Source of the DNA: Miscanthus floridulus
Taxonomy: Eukaryota > Streptophyta > Magnoliopsida > Poales > Poaceae
DNA length: 64,000 bases
Assembly (NCBI RefSeq): GCF_019320115.1
Contig: NC_089593.1
Span: 14,102,789-14,166,788, forward strand
Direction of reading: 5' to 3'
Part shown: positions 10,961 through 23,669 of the stretch, piece after piece
Position numbering within the stretch: position 1 is the first letter of the stretch
How the letters are laid out: each line of letters begins with the position of its first letter
The notes under the pieces: generated by a model
Database searches by the model: none
Seen by the model: only the letters and a program-made list of their open reading frames with translations
What the model was told of the DNA's origin: nothing
Made by a program: the position numbers and the translations under genes

Positions 10961-12613
10961 GGGGTGGGAGATTGTGTCGGGGAACACTGCCTCCTGCCAT
11001 GTCAATGGCATCCTAGGTCTCCTGTGTAGGAGACACTTCCCTGGCATAGTCATGCATGTCGGGAACCTCGAGCCCGCCTTCACGTTTGCTCACTACGAGT
11101 CCGCCCCCCACGTGAAAGCAGGCACCGTGGCTGCGCTCGTCATTCGGGAGTTCTGGGTAAGTCTTCCTCGCACTACATGGCTCAATACAACGCACTCATT
11201 GGACTCTACTTGAAATAACTAATGCATACATCATGTCTGTATATGCAGGAGTACTTCAAACTTGACGACGGATTCGAGGGCACGACAGAGGCAGTGGCTA
11301 AGCGAGCTTGCAGGAAACACGTCATCGACGTCCATCATGAGGCGCGACTCCAGGCCATCATAGATTACTATGGGACGAAGCTCGAACAGAAGGTCACCAA
11401 GAAGGACATCCGAGAACAAGACTTGACGCTGACCAAACCCCAGTTCCTTGAAGTAGCTAAAGAACATTAAAATTGGTTCCTTTTGAGATTAAGTACGAAT
11501 CACTTGTTTTTCTAATATGTCAACTACTTGATGATGTGTAGGTGATTCCTTGGTGGTGCAACGGGTGCCCCGTGGCTTGGGCGAAGATGGTGGACAGGTG
11601 GTTAAGCGCGGAGTGGGCCGCTCAGCACGCGGCTGCCCGACAGCGGCGTTTGTTCATGCTAGGTGTATCACACCATCAAGGCAACCGCAACCTCTCCGGA
11701 TACGCCCGAGCATGGGTACGTGGTCATGTTTCTATTCTTCTTGCTTTCGTTGAACTCGGCAAAGAATTCTAATCATCTTGTTTTTGTTCTTGCAGTCGGC
11801 GGCACATCAAGGCCAAGAGTGCTCCAACTTTGCCGCATTTGCCATGGCACACAAGGGCAAGGCGTCGTCCGATGTCTCCTTCAACCCAGACGACCCAGCC
11901 GAGGCGTACACAAACTCGAGCGCCTACAAGAAAATCACAGAGTACACGGCGGCGGCAAGGTCGATCCATGGGCCGGAGTACAATCCACGAACCGACAACA
12001 TTGATGCAAATACCGTCATGAGGATTGGACAAGGCAAGAAGCATGGCCGCTACTGGATTGGCGACAGCGTGATCGACATGGCCTCTACTCCCACTCTCTC
12101 CCAGATCTAAGCACAGAGCACGACCACCTCCTCACTCCCGGTGATACGCTCACGGCCGAGCATTTCATAGCACCGGGTCGACACACTCCAGGTTATTCAT
12201 GTTTTACTCGTCGTACATTGATCTTTACACAACTCTATTTCCTTTGCATTATTGTAACATTAGCTTTGCAACAATTTGTAGGCCCAGGTGGAAGAAGCAA
12301 ACAGGAGGGCCCAGGAGCTGGAGCTGGGGTTGGCGGCCGAGCGGGCCGTGCGGGAGGCCGACAAACGCGCCTAGGAGAAAAGGTTGGCGGACATTATTGC
12401 CTAGATGCAAACTACGATGGGTGCTGCTATGCCTCCTGGGTAATGGGTCCACCTCAGCCTCCTCACTCCGCAACTCCAGTGAGTAATATCACACATGCAA
12501 GGAATTACTACAATCGCTATTCAACTAATCTTGTCTCATGCAATCTCTTCTCCTGTGTGCAGCCTCAGTCGGCGGGTTCGAACAACCCAGCTCAGGGCAC
12601 TCCGAACCAGTAG
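10961..12613 (+). pseudogene. TNPA-type protein exons in CACTA-2 (Transposase_24-like)
   Basis: Exons aligned to CACTA-1 are about 10961-11156, 11249-11452, 11542-11715, 11796-12191, 12282-12478 and 12563-12613. Family motifs are clearer than in CACTA-1: HHEARLQAIIDYYGTKLEQK, CNGCPVAWAKMVDRWL, SHHQGNRNLSGYARAW and RIGQGKKHGRYWIGD, then a coiled coil (EANRRAQELELGLAAERAV), ending QSAGSNNPAQGTPNQ. The first exon is missing with the deleted left half. A stop at about 12108 and two stops in the coiled-coil exon interrupt it. The protein would bind the subterminal repeats; as it stands the unit is a remnant. Confidence 0.82.
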
Positions 12614-13000
12614 ATGTTTCCTTCCCCGTCATCAGTAGGATGGCCACATCAAGGGCCGCTTCAGTGAGTAGCGCTTGTAGTTTCATGTCTTGTTCTCTTT
12701 GCAATGGATTTCTGTCCAAGACAATGTTGTTGTCATGCATGTGTTATTGTGACCTGTGGTGATGGATTTGAACTACTTGTTGAATGATGTGGAATCCTGT
12801 CGAATAATGGATGGAATTACTGTGACATGTGGTGAACGGATGTGATTCATGTGGTATGTGTGATGGATTGTGACATATAAGGTGCTGGATGTGGTATATA
12901 TGTGATGGATGTGATATATATGCCATATGTTGTGTTTGCAGTGATCGAAAGCAAAAAACAAAAAAAAACAAAAATTTTTGGTCACTTTGCCGAGTGTAAC

Positions 13001-13574
13001 TAAGGATGGCAACGGGGAATTCCCCGTCGGGGAATAAACCACCATCCCCGTCCCCGCGGGGGGGGAATTTTCCCCATCCCCATCCCCGCGAACAACCACG
13101 GGGAGCCTTCTTCCACCATCCCCGATCCCCGGCGGGGATTTTGTCCCCGCGGGGATCCCCGTCCCCGCATACAGCAACACACACATGCATAAATCTTGCA
13201 ACGTTCACAGATTCACACTTGCATAAATCTAGCAGCAAAGGTTCATAGATTCATAAAAGATCACATATTCATAAATTCTGGGATACTCATTAGTCTAATC
13301 AATCTAGCAACATAGTTCTAGCAACACACAGACGCATCTTGAATCAATATGAAATGAGATCGTTTCGTTTTACAACTCACAGCCTTCTTCGTGGGGCGGG
13401 TCGACGGGGATCGGGGTCGGGGATCAGCGAACCATCCCCGTCCCCGCCATCCCCTACAGGGACCACTTTTCTACCAAATCCATCCCCGTGGGGATAAATT
13501 TTCCTCCATCCCCATCCCCTAATGGAAGAATTCCCCGCGAGGAATCGGGGATCGGGTCCCCGTTGCCATCTTTA
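13001..13574. mobile_element. Non-autonomous hAT-type element inside CACTA-2
   Basis: Terminal inverted repeats TAAGGATGGCAACGGGGA at 13001 and its complement ending at 13574 (one mismatch) are flanked by a perfect 8-bp duplication, AGTGTAAC, at 12993-13000 and 13575-13582. An 8-bp duplication and an A/G-rich start resembling Ac termini indicate the hAT superfamily. The element is 574 bp, has GC-rich palindromic ends (GGGGAATTCCCC) and an AT-rich middle, and codes for nothing. It split a GCCGAGTGTAACACTCGGC unit of the CACTA repeat block, so it is younger than CACTA-2. Confidence 0.92.
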
Positions 13575-13582
13575 AGTGTAAC

Positions 13583-14208
13583 ACTCGGCAAAGAGCCTTT
13601 ATCGAGCGCCTTTTGCCCTGGCACTCGACAAAGCTGCCAAAAAATGCGCTACCAGGTCTCTTTGCCGAGTGCTAGTACCCTGGCACTTGGCAAAGCTGTG
13701 TACACTACTAGCTTTGCCGAGTGCCAGGACTCTGGCACTCGGCAAAGAATTTTCTAAATTTTTTTTTCTTTGCCGAGTGCCGTCTCAGCTAGGCACTCAA
13801 CAAAGAATTTTTCAAAAAAATATTTTTTTCTTTGCCGAGTGCCGGGTCAGGAAGGCACTCGGCAAAGGATTTTTCAAAAAAAAAATTTCTTTGCCGAGTG
13901 CCGGGTCAGGAAGGCACTCGGCAAAGGATTTTTCAAAAAAAAGGGGAAAAGCTTTGCCGAGTGCCTTCCTGACCGGCACTCGGCAAAGACGCCGTCAACG
14001 GCTGACGGCCAATTTTCTTTGCCGAGTGCCGTCCTAGCACTCGGCAAAGCCTTTGCCGAGTGCCCAACAAACGGCACTCGGCAAAGAACCCTTTGCTGGA
14101 TGCGGCTTTGCCGTTTGCTCTTTGCCGAGTGTGGCACTTGGCAAAACCTTTGCGAAGTGCAATAGGGCCTTTGCCGAGTGCCCCAGGCACTCGGCAAAGA
14201 GCACATCT
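13583..14208. repeat. Right subterminal repeat block of CACTA-2
   Basis: About ten TTTGCCGAGTGCC / GGCACTCGGCAAA pairs, with two almost identical 60-bp units at 13830-13935. Open frames across this block arise from the repeat and are not genes. The block continues to the left of the hAT insertion at about 12984. Confidence 0.9.
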
Positions 14209-14217
14209 CCAGTAGTG

Positions 14218-17119
14218 TCTCATTGCATGCGGCAAGTGTGAGGAGAAGATTGTGCTGGAGTACCGGGTGAGTCAGGAGTGTCACAACAAGGGCCGTATCT
14301 TCTACAAGTGTCTGGATCGCAATGTGAGTTATTTTGTCGCATTTGATGATTATGGTTAATTTATACTTATTTTCATGATGATTGTGATTAGAGTTCTAAT
14401 TTTTTGTTTTAATTTCAGTGAGATGGCACTGGATGTTCAGGCTGGTACTGGAAGGAAGAGTATGTTGAACATGTGCAAAACTCTCTTGCATAGGCGGCTA
14501 CGGTGGTTGATGAGGCAGTGATCCTATGGAAGAAGCCCATAGATGTTGAACAAACGCATGATCTGTCTGTTTTAGTTGGGATTGGTTGCGAAATCCTTAT
14601 GTTGCTGAAGTGCATTTTAGCTTTAGTTTTTTTAGTGGTAGTTGGGATTGTCTACATTGTAGCGAGACTTTCATAAATTAATACCTTGTGTGGTGGCATG
14701 CACAAAGAAGACCGTAAGGTAGACAATATATTGAGACACCCTGCTGATGGGTCCTAGTGGAGAGCAATCGATAGAGAATTCTCGGAGTTTACAAATGACG
14801 GAAGAAACCTAAGGTTTGCTTTAAGTACGGATGGTATGAATCCTTTCGGGGAGCAGAACAGTAGTCATAGCACTTGGCCTGTTACTCTATGTATCTACAA
14901 CCTTACTCCCTGGTTATGCATGAAGCGTAAGTTTATTATGATGCCAGTGCTCATCTAAGGCCCAAGGCAACCTGGCAACGACATCGATGTGTACCTAAGG
15001 CCACTAGTTGAAGAACTTCTACTTTTGTGGAACATACCAGGTGTACGTGTGTGGGATGAGCACAAAGAGGAGCACTTTGACCTGCGAGCATTGTTGTTCG
15101 TAACAATCAATGATTGGCCTGCTCTAAGTAATCTTTCAGGACAATCAAACAAGGGATATAATGCACGCACGCACTGTTTCGATGATATTAAAGGTATATT
15201 CTTGAAAAAATGTCGAAAGGTCGTGTACCTTGGCCATCGTTGATTTCTTCCTGTGAATCACCCTCTAAGAAAGAAAGGCAAGCATTTTAAAGGTAAGGCA
15301 GACCACCAGACCAAGCCAGACAACCGAACTGGTGAGGATGTACTCAATATGGTCAAGGATGTGAAAATAGTATTTGGAAAGGCACATGACAGCGAACCAA
15401 TTCCGAATGACGCCGACGGTCACGCACCCATGTGGAAGAAGTCCATATTTTGGGAGCTACCCTATTGGCAAGTCCTAGAGGTCCATAGCGCGATCGACGT
15501 GATGCACCTGATGAAGAATCTTTGTGTGAACCTGCTAGGCTTCATGGGTGTGTATGGGAAGCCTAAGGACACACTTGAAGCACGACAGGACCTGCGGTGT
15601 TTGAAAAAATGAGACAACCTGCATCCAAAGAAGACAGATGATGGACGCCATTACTTAAGTCCTGCCAGCTACACTCTTAGCAAAGAAGAGAAGGAAAGCA
15701 TGTTTGAATGCCTAGCAAGCATCAAGGTACCATCTGGATTCTTCTCGAATATAAAGGGTATAATAAATGTGCTAGATAAGAAATTCTTAAACTTAAAGTC
15801 CCATGACTATCACGTGCTCATGACGCAATTGCTTCCAGTTGCATTAAGAGGAATTCTACCTCCAAATGTATGTCTAGCCACCGTGAAGCTATGTGCATTC
15901 CTCAATACAATTTCTCAGAAGGCAATCGATCCAATGGATCTAGCTAAACTATAGAATGATGTGGTTCAATGTCTTGTTAGCTTTGAGTTGGTGTTCCCTC
16001 CTTCCTTCTTTAATATCATGACACACCTCCTAGTTCACCTAGTCAAGGAGATTAACATTCTCCATCCTGTGTTCCTGCACAACATGTTCCCCTTTGAGAG
16101 GTTCATAGGAGTCCTAAAGAAATATGTTCACAACCGTGCTCGGCCAAAAGGAAGCATCGCCAAGGGCTATGGAATAGAGGAGGTCATTGAGTTTTATGTT
16201 GACTTTATTCCCGACCTTGACCCGATTGGTGTTCCTGAATCGCAACACGAGGGGAGACTAAGTGGAAAGGGGACACTATGGAAGAAAACATATATTGGTA
16301 TGCAGGACAATTATTTTAATAAAGCACACTATATAGTTCTGCAAAACTCCTCCTTGGTGGATCCGTATATCGAGACACACAGAGTTGCTCTGATCTGAGT
16401 TTCTAGGGAAGTCTGAAGCTTGGATTACATGTTAGCACATGGAAACTTTCAGCGACTGGTTGCGAAAAGAATGTCAGGGTGATGAGAGTATTGATGAGCA
16501 ACTGTATTTGTTGGCTAGGCAGTTATCGTGGCATATCCTCACATACAAAGTGTACGAGATAAATGAGAATACATTTTATACAGTAGCCCAAGATAAAAGG
16601 AGCACCAACTAAAATAGTGGTGTCCGCATAGATGTCACCGACCCTAATGGAAATAAACAAACATATTATGACCGCATAGAGGAGATATGGGAACTAAACT
16701 ATGCACCTACTTTTAAGGTACCTTTGTTCAAGTGCCAATGGGTAAAGGCGACTAGAGGCGGGATAGCAGTCGACAACCAGTATGGAATGACAACCATGGA
16801 CCTCAACAATATTGGGTACAAAGACGAACCGTTCGTCCTTTCCAAGGATGTGAATCAGGTGTTCTATGTCAAGGACATGTCTACAAAACCGAAGAGAGAG
16901 AAAAACAACAACGACCGAATCAATGAGCCAAAGCGCCACATAGTTCTTTCAGGAAAAAGAAACATCGTCGGAATTGAAGACAAGTCAGACATATCAGAAG
17001 ATTATGAAAAGGATGACCGAATTCCACCCTTGATAGTGAACAAAGACTCAAGCATCCAGCTAAATGATGAGGACACTCCATGGTTACGGCGCGATCATAA
17101 CCAAGGGATATACGTTTAG
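14218..17119 (+). pseudogene. TNPD-type transposase of CACTA-A with N-terminal GRF zinc finger
   Basis: The first exon reads ACGKCEEKIVLEYRV...NKGRIFYKC, the start of a GRF-type zinc finger; the exon at about 14420 completes it (CSGWYWKEEYVEHV) after a W-to-stop change. Next comes a short membrane-like stretch (about 14560-14670). The sequence then jumps over roughly 960 bp present in CACTA-B (51621-52585), losing the Transpos_assoc module and transposase N-terminus. Transposase_21 pieces follow at 14989-15243 (NDWPALSNLSGQSNKGY) and 15253-15612 (IDVMHLMKN), DUF4218 at 15700-16398 (FPFERFIGVLKKYVHN), and DUF4216 with the C-terminus at about 16500-17119 (KDVNQVFYVKDM). Frameshifts and stops make it inactive. 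Confidence 0.87.
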
Positions 17120-17587
17120 AAGAAGTTCACTACTTTGCCCGCTTGATATATATAGTGTATTCATATTTTTATCGTGTATTCATATTTTCTATGATTTAAA
17201 TGAATTTTCTGGTTGACGGTGGATTTCCTGTGGAGAATGTGTGATGAAAAAACAAATTGTCAACATCAATAAGATGTGAAAACTAATTTCCTGTCGAAAA
17301 ACAATAGTTTTAATGATTTTAATTAAGTAGTACATTTTTGCATGGTGAAAATTATGATTATTATTTACACTATGTTAAATATTTATATGGTAAAACAAAA
17401 GAGTTTAGGTTACAGATTTTTCTTATGTATAATAATGCAGAACCAGGTCCCGGAATTCTTTTTGTAATTTTTTGCTAATATTTTATTTACTAGGCAATTA
17501 ACAACTCTCTGCATATTTATATAAAAGAAATATATAAAAAAGGAAAAAACTTCTAGAAACTGGCGGGAAGCCAAACTGCAGCCCACC
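17120..17587. other. AT-rich 3' region of the TNPD unit, no gene
   Basis: AT-rich sequence after the transposase stop, presumably its 3' UTR and terminator region. A diverged inverted counterpart is at about 48760-49198. No gene or strong polyadenylation signal can be assigned with confidence. Confidence 0.6.
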
Positions 17588-17800
17588 TTTACTCCCGGGT
17601 GGACCAACCACCCAGGACTAAAGATGGGTTGCGTTTTCGCGGCCCGCCAAAATCACCTTTACTCCTGGGCCATGGCTACACCCGGGACTAAAGGTCAGAC
17701 CTTTAGTCCTGGTTCCAACCATCACCCGGGATTAAAGAACCTTTAGTCCCGGTTCTAACCATCACCCGGGACTACAGGTCCCCCTTTATAAACCACGCCC
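17588..17800 (+). promoter_or_regulatory. Internal repeat block and TATA box: second promoter of CACTA-A
   Basis: Several copies of CTTTAGTCCCGG and ACCCGGGACTAAAGG, the same words that fill the element's ends, stand immediately upstream of CCCTTTATAAACC (TATA box 17787-17792). A pyrimidine-rich leader (CTTCTCCC, CTCTTCCTCTCTGTCTC) follows. The equivalent block exists in CACTA-B at 40605-40920 and 48400-48715. This suggests that the second gene is driven by a promoter embedded in subterminal-type repeats, and so might respond to the element's own repeat-binding protein. The regulatory role is inference. Confidence 0.7.
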
Positions 17801-18097
17801 TTCTCCCTTAGTTCTCTTCCTCTCTGTCTCCGCCGCCTTCTTCTCCAACTAGATCCAGTAGCCGCCAAGCCTTCTTCTCCGTCGCCTCATCTTCTCCACC
17901 AGATCGATCTGATCCAGCAGCTCCGCTGCCCCTAGGCGACCATGCTAGCCTCGCCTCGTCATGCGCACATGCTATCACCAGCCCCACGCACATGCGCGCT
18001 TCTTCTCCGGCTGGCCAGGGCATGCCTCGCGTCGTCCTCATCCCTAGCCCACCTCGCTCGTCCTCACTAGAGCGCCGGCCCTTCATGTCCGAGGAGG

Positions 18098-18460
18098 ATG
18101 CCGCCATTGTTCACGCCCATGCCGGCGCAGCTCCACCTCGAGGGCATCGCCAGCGTGCCCAGCCTCTGCAGCTCAGACAGCGCCGAGGCCATCACCGACA
18201 ATGGCGCGCCGCACTGCGATGATCCTATCCTTGCCAAGACGGAGCACATCAAGGCCATCCTCCTCAATGACCAAGAAAAGGTCCCTCCTCCTTCTCACCT
18301 CTGCAACATTCTACCACCGCCATTTTTATCGCCGCTAGTTCCATTGGTAACTCGCACTGAATCTTCTCTACTCTCACGTTGTTGCAGTCGGAGTCCGATC
18401 GAGTTGCTGGAGCTACTCCGGCGGCTGCAGGAGCTGGACCTCGTGTTTGACACCTTGGAT
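18098..18460 (+). pseudogene. Captured host-gene fragment resembling a TFIIS N-terminal (MED26-like) domain
   Basis: One exon-like piece ends at 18280 (HIKAILLNDQEK, donor GTCCCT). A second runs from an acceptor TTGCAG at 18387 to 18460 (SPIELLELLRRLQELDLVF, donor GTGAGC). The words IKxILLNxQ and ELLRRLQ resemble the first helices of the TFIIS N-terminal/LW domain found in MED26-type transcription proteins. The two pieces join with a one-base frame discrepancy, so it is broken. The domain assignment is from family knowledge and is moderate; that it is captured host sequence follows from its absence at the same place in CACTA-B. Confidence 0.5.
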
Positions 18461-18639
18461 GTGAGCCACCGCTGCCACCATAATCCATTTATGATGGATT
18501 AATTGCTCCAACCTTTTTGTAATCGGATGGATGCGTGTGCCGAGCCCTCGTGCCGGCAATCTTGTAATGCGATTTTGCGCTGAGCCATCGAGCTCAGTGG
18601 AGCACGGGCGCGGCCTGGTGTCTCGTCGTTTCCTCCTTT

Positions 18640-18805
18640 TTGCGCGGTAGCTTATGACGACACCAGCCCCAAGATCCGAGACGTTCGATGGCGTCCATGA
18701 TGTTGTAGTAGCAGGGCACGTAGTTCTCGTACTCGGGCTGGCATACCTCCGCCTCCTTAGCGCGGACGCCGCCGCTCGCGAGCTCACCAATGTTGAGCAG
18801 GTCAC
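18640..18805 (-). pseudogene. Captured fragment of a plant putative methyltransferase (PMT/DUF248 family)
   Basis: Reading the minus strand from about 18803 gives GGVRAKEAEVCQPEYENYVPC followed by YYNIMDAIE, then after a frameshift NVSDLGAGVVISYRA. This pattern (acidic, C-x-P-E-Y-x-N-Y-x-P-C-Y-Y-N, then a VSDLGGGVV-like stretch) matches the N-terminal part of the lumenal domain of plant Golgi-type putative methyltransferases (PF03141) linked to cell-wall polysaccharides. Only about 55 codons remain, opposite in orientation to the transposon genes, with no start codon. The CACTA-B elements keep only the first codons (about 39800, GTGACCTGCTCGACATCGG), repeated. Confidence 0.65.
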
Positions 18806-18929
18806 TTAGAAATCATGCCTTTTATTTTTTAGAATTAATTTTTCCATGAAATGAAAAACTTAGAAAATAGTTAGAAATTTGTAGAAAATCCATACTAGTT
18901 AAACTTGCGGACCGTGTTCATCTCGGCTA

Positions 18930-19105
18930 GCATATTCTCTGCCGAGCGTTAATGGATGTCAAGGAGGAGCTTTGATTCTATGAGGGAGAGCGGCAACAGT
19001 CGTGGAAGATCGTGTTCCCTTCCTCGTAGAATCAGAGCTCTTCCGTGGCCAAGTACGGTGCCGTCCGGTGGAGAAATGCTCGCCGAGATGATCACGTAAG
19101 CAAGG
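18930..19105. repeat. Imperfect hairpin conserved between CACTA-A and CACTA-B
   Basis: GGAGCTTTGATTCTATGAGG near 18966 pairs with CCTCGTAGAATCAGAGCTC near 19022 across a ~35-base loop. The same structure, inverted, occurs twice in each CACTA-B copy (39056-39907). It is surrounded by GAGATGATCACGTAAGCAAGG-like sequence also shared. No protein is recognisable on either strand. Confidence 0.7.
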
Positions 19106-19295
19106 TCAACTAGTACGGATGGTTATTTATTTAAACATGTTTTTGGGCTAGAATTTGATGGATATTTGATAACTTCAGACCTACAAATGTCATCTACAAA
19201 TGTTACTATCCTCGAGGTCACACGTCCTGCAGGAGTCCATTTTATAGACATATTTTTTTATTTTTTATAGATATATCTATTGGTGTAAAAGCTAG

Positions 19296-21965
19296 ATGAC
19301 TGTCCCGAGAGACAACATGGATGAAGAAATGATGGATATTATCAACACCAGCACTCAATTTGCCGATGGTGACCAGCAGGATGTAGATGATGGGAGTCAA
19401 TACCTGGCTCTTGAAGATAACCAAGAAAATATTGTGCAAGAAAATACTGGCGAGGTATATATATTTATATATATATTTGAATATTATATATATATATATA
19501 TTTGAATATATATCATCTATTATGTGTACACATGATATTTATTTATTTTTTTAAACGTAGCCCTCTAGATCGACGACCACAACGGCGAAAAGCAAAAATA
19601 TTCGAGGCCCGAAAAAGCCATTGGAGGGACACTACATAATATCAGAATTCAATATCGAGACAGGCGAACCACTTGGTCCACATGCAAGGAAATTCATGCA
19701 ACACTATGGGTGCCTTGCAAGGGACAGACTTCCGATCAGTGCCCATGAATAGAAGCAAAAGATCAACGAGCCTCATGTTAGTTTTGTCTCTGATCTTGAT
19801 AACAATTTAATTTGGGATGATATCCTTCAACATTTCACGTTGCAAGCGGATGATTATGATGATATCAACGATGATGAATTGAAGGTGCTAGTTCAAAAGT
19901 GGGCTATGAAGAAGATGGCCACACAATTCCAGACTTGAAAGAAATCCCTATACACGAAATACGTCAAGAAGAACCTAATGCCTAATTTCAATACTAGTGG
20001 CCTGCTCGTGAAGTTGAGGCTCTACTGAAATGATTTTGTACAGTACAAGACATCGGAAGAGGGTGAGGAACAGGTGAGAAGGAACGAAGAGAATGCCCAA
20101 CAGAAGGTATACCACCATGGCATGGGATCAGGTGGCTACGCGACTACCATTCCCAAGTGGGAAAAAATGGAAGCGGACATTCTTGCCAAGGGTATCACAC
20201 CAGAATCACTCAATTGGCCCAAACACGCGAAGAATTGGTTTTTTGCTCATGGGGGAAGATTGGACCTAGAGACCAGGAAGCTGGTTCATGGCCCAAAACT
20301 TAAAAGAGCAACACAAAGATTTTCTTATGCTCTACAAGCTAAAGTTATTGGTGCGTTCAGGCCCAATAGAGAGAAGGATGAACTGACGTATGCCATCGGG
20401 ATTGCTGAACACAGTGGCCGAACGAGAGGTTTAGGACAGAACATTTCCTAGGAGGATGGTTTCCCTAATGACAGAGATACCTACAGAAGCCAGCAGAGAA
20501 GGAAGGATGAGGAAGCAACGTGGATCAGCAGGTTGGAGGAATATGTTTCAAGCAAAGGAGCGCGAAAAAGACATGCAAGCTAGAATGCAAGATGAAATCA
20601 TAAAGCAAGTGCAAATAGCAATGAGTGCCCAAAGGCAGGCATTAGATCCAGAAATCAACATTAATATTAGCCCCCTGATCAGTTGAAAAGCAGTTGCGCT
20701 TCCACAGAGTTGCCAAATCAAGATGACGCAATGCTACGTTTCCCCATGGATGACATCACTGCATCGTTTACATCATGTGAGCTACATATTCCAAAAGGGA
20801 ATGCGACAATCATGGTGGCTCTCGGTGTTTTTTCTCTTCTAGATCATACCAAGACACCAAGAATCCATGGGGCAATAATACCACCTGGATATATTAGCGT
20901 CTCAGTGGATAGAGTTAACAAAGGTTTTAGTGATCTAGCTCTTGACATTCTAGGAGGTGATGGAGAGAAGACTCTAGGAGAAGGAGAGAAGACATTCATA
21001 CTATGGCGCAAGCACTACATCATTATTCCTAGGGTCTCTAGTCCACCGCCGCTTCTTCAACTGCCAGACAATAGGTGCGGACAAAAGTGAACGAAACAAA
21101 ATTTTCACTAATTTTCTATTGACATGCATGATTAATAATAATAGTTTCTTATACCTAATTATTCTTTTTTGTACTCACACAGCAGGGCCTCCGCCAACCT
21201 AAGTCCAGTTATTCAATCTCCAGATCATCATAGTGCTCCGGGCAATGATTATGCAACGCCGCCACCACCGCCACCTCCAAGGAGGTCTCCAATGGTTGCC
21301 CTGCCTCCCTTCATGACCAAGAAGTAGCCAGCTCCTAAGAGGTCCATCCCACAAACAAAGTCATTGGCCCACCAGCCAACAAAGAAGAAAGCCTCCTCTA
21401 ATCTAGTTATTCCCCAAAACTAGCTTACGAGAAAAGTGAAAAGGAATTAAATGCTGTAGTATAAAAAGATGTGAGCAGTTTCTTCGAAAAAGTAAGAAAG
21501 CAACGAGAAGCGAGGGCGAATCCGGAGAAACCGTAGTTCTACCTACCTACAGATCTTGTAAGAAAGGTGGACCAGAAAAAGCGGGAATCTCAAAAGGCCC
21601 TGCCAAAATCGGACTACGATCGCTCTCTCACCAAGTCATTTGAGGCGGCGCAGAAAAAGACTAGAGCAGGGAAATGTGTTGCACAACTCGGACAACAATC
21701 GCAACAATCAGTCCCCCCTCTTGTCATTCATAATGAATATGGTTCAAATTTAGATGTACTGGACGTCGATTTTGAGGACCTGGCTCGGTTTTATGAGGAT
21801 ACCGGTTTGGACCTTGCCCAAGTGCTCACTGAAGCACCATCTACTCCGAATGTGGATCCTTGGAAGAAATTTGAACATGGAAAGAGTCTATACAACCCTG
21901 AGGCCTTAGGTAAAACTGGGTATGCAAATGTACCTGCTAAACAAGTGGTATATGGCGGTGTGTGA
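19296..21965 (+). pseudogene. Second coding unit of CACTA-A: TNPA-like N-terminal and middle part
   Basis: Starts ATGACTGTCCCGAGAG at 19296 with an acidic exon (MDEEMMDIINTSTQF), donor at 19455 and acceptor at 19560. The next exon encodes HARKFMQHYGCLARDRLP, WDDILQHFTLQADDYDDIND and KKMATQFQT, then GITPESLNWPKHAKNWFFAH and AEHSGRTRGLG, with a C-terminal coiled coil. This resembles plant transposon proteins of the Ptta/En/Spm (TNPA-like) group. At 20683-21090 a DUF8039-like module follows (LHIPKGNATIMVAL, GGDGEKTLG), then a Pro-rich and Lys-rich linker to 21965. Stops at about 19750, 19936, 20026 and 20450 break it. Molecular role in the intact family is presumed DNA binding; the module assignments are by pattern only. 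Confidence 0.75.
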
Positions 21966-23396
<1,431 letters not shown>

Positions 23397-23669
23397 ATTT
23401 GTTATCCTAAGGATATGATAGAATATACAATACAAGCTTTATTTGTAATATATATATATACATATTATATGTACATAAAAAAACATACAATATATGTATA
23501 TACATGTAATATATACGTTAGTTTCATACTTTAGTTTGTACAGAATGTTCGAACATTATAAGCATGTAGAATACGTATATTATTAGCAGCGTAGAATGCG
23601 TATTCGAAAACCTATTCGAAAACCAAAAGGAATCATCAATTGAAAATAGAAACAAAAAATAAAGAAAAA

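Larger units (their letters stand above)
10409..14217 (+). mobile_element. Deleted CACTA element, CACTA-2 (left end lost)
   Basis: The right end is intact: TCTCCAGTAGTG ends at 14217, the same terminus as CACTA-1. The left end is reduced to one subterminal pair (about 10409-10441) next to the LTR fragment, and CACTACTGG is missing. Compared with CACTA-1, the sequence jumps from the spacer equivalent to about 1010 straight to the TNPA intron equivalent to about 6665, removing the whole TNPD unit. The right flank TCT (14218-14220) fits insertion into the GRF exon of CACTA-A, whose relative at 53060 reads CTCTCATTGC unbroken. A hAT element sits inside its right repeat block. Confidence 0.88.

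Noticed and set aside
12744..13238. 164-codon minus-strand frame across the hAT element end
   Set aside because: It crosses the element border and reads through GGGGA-rich terminal palindromes; no family motif.
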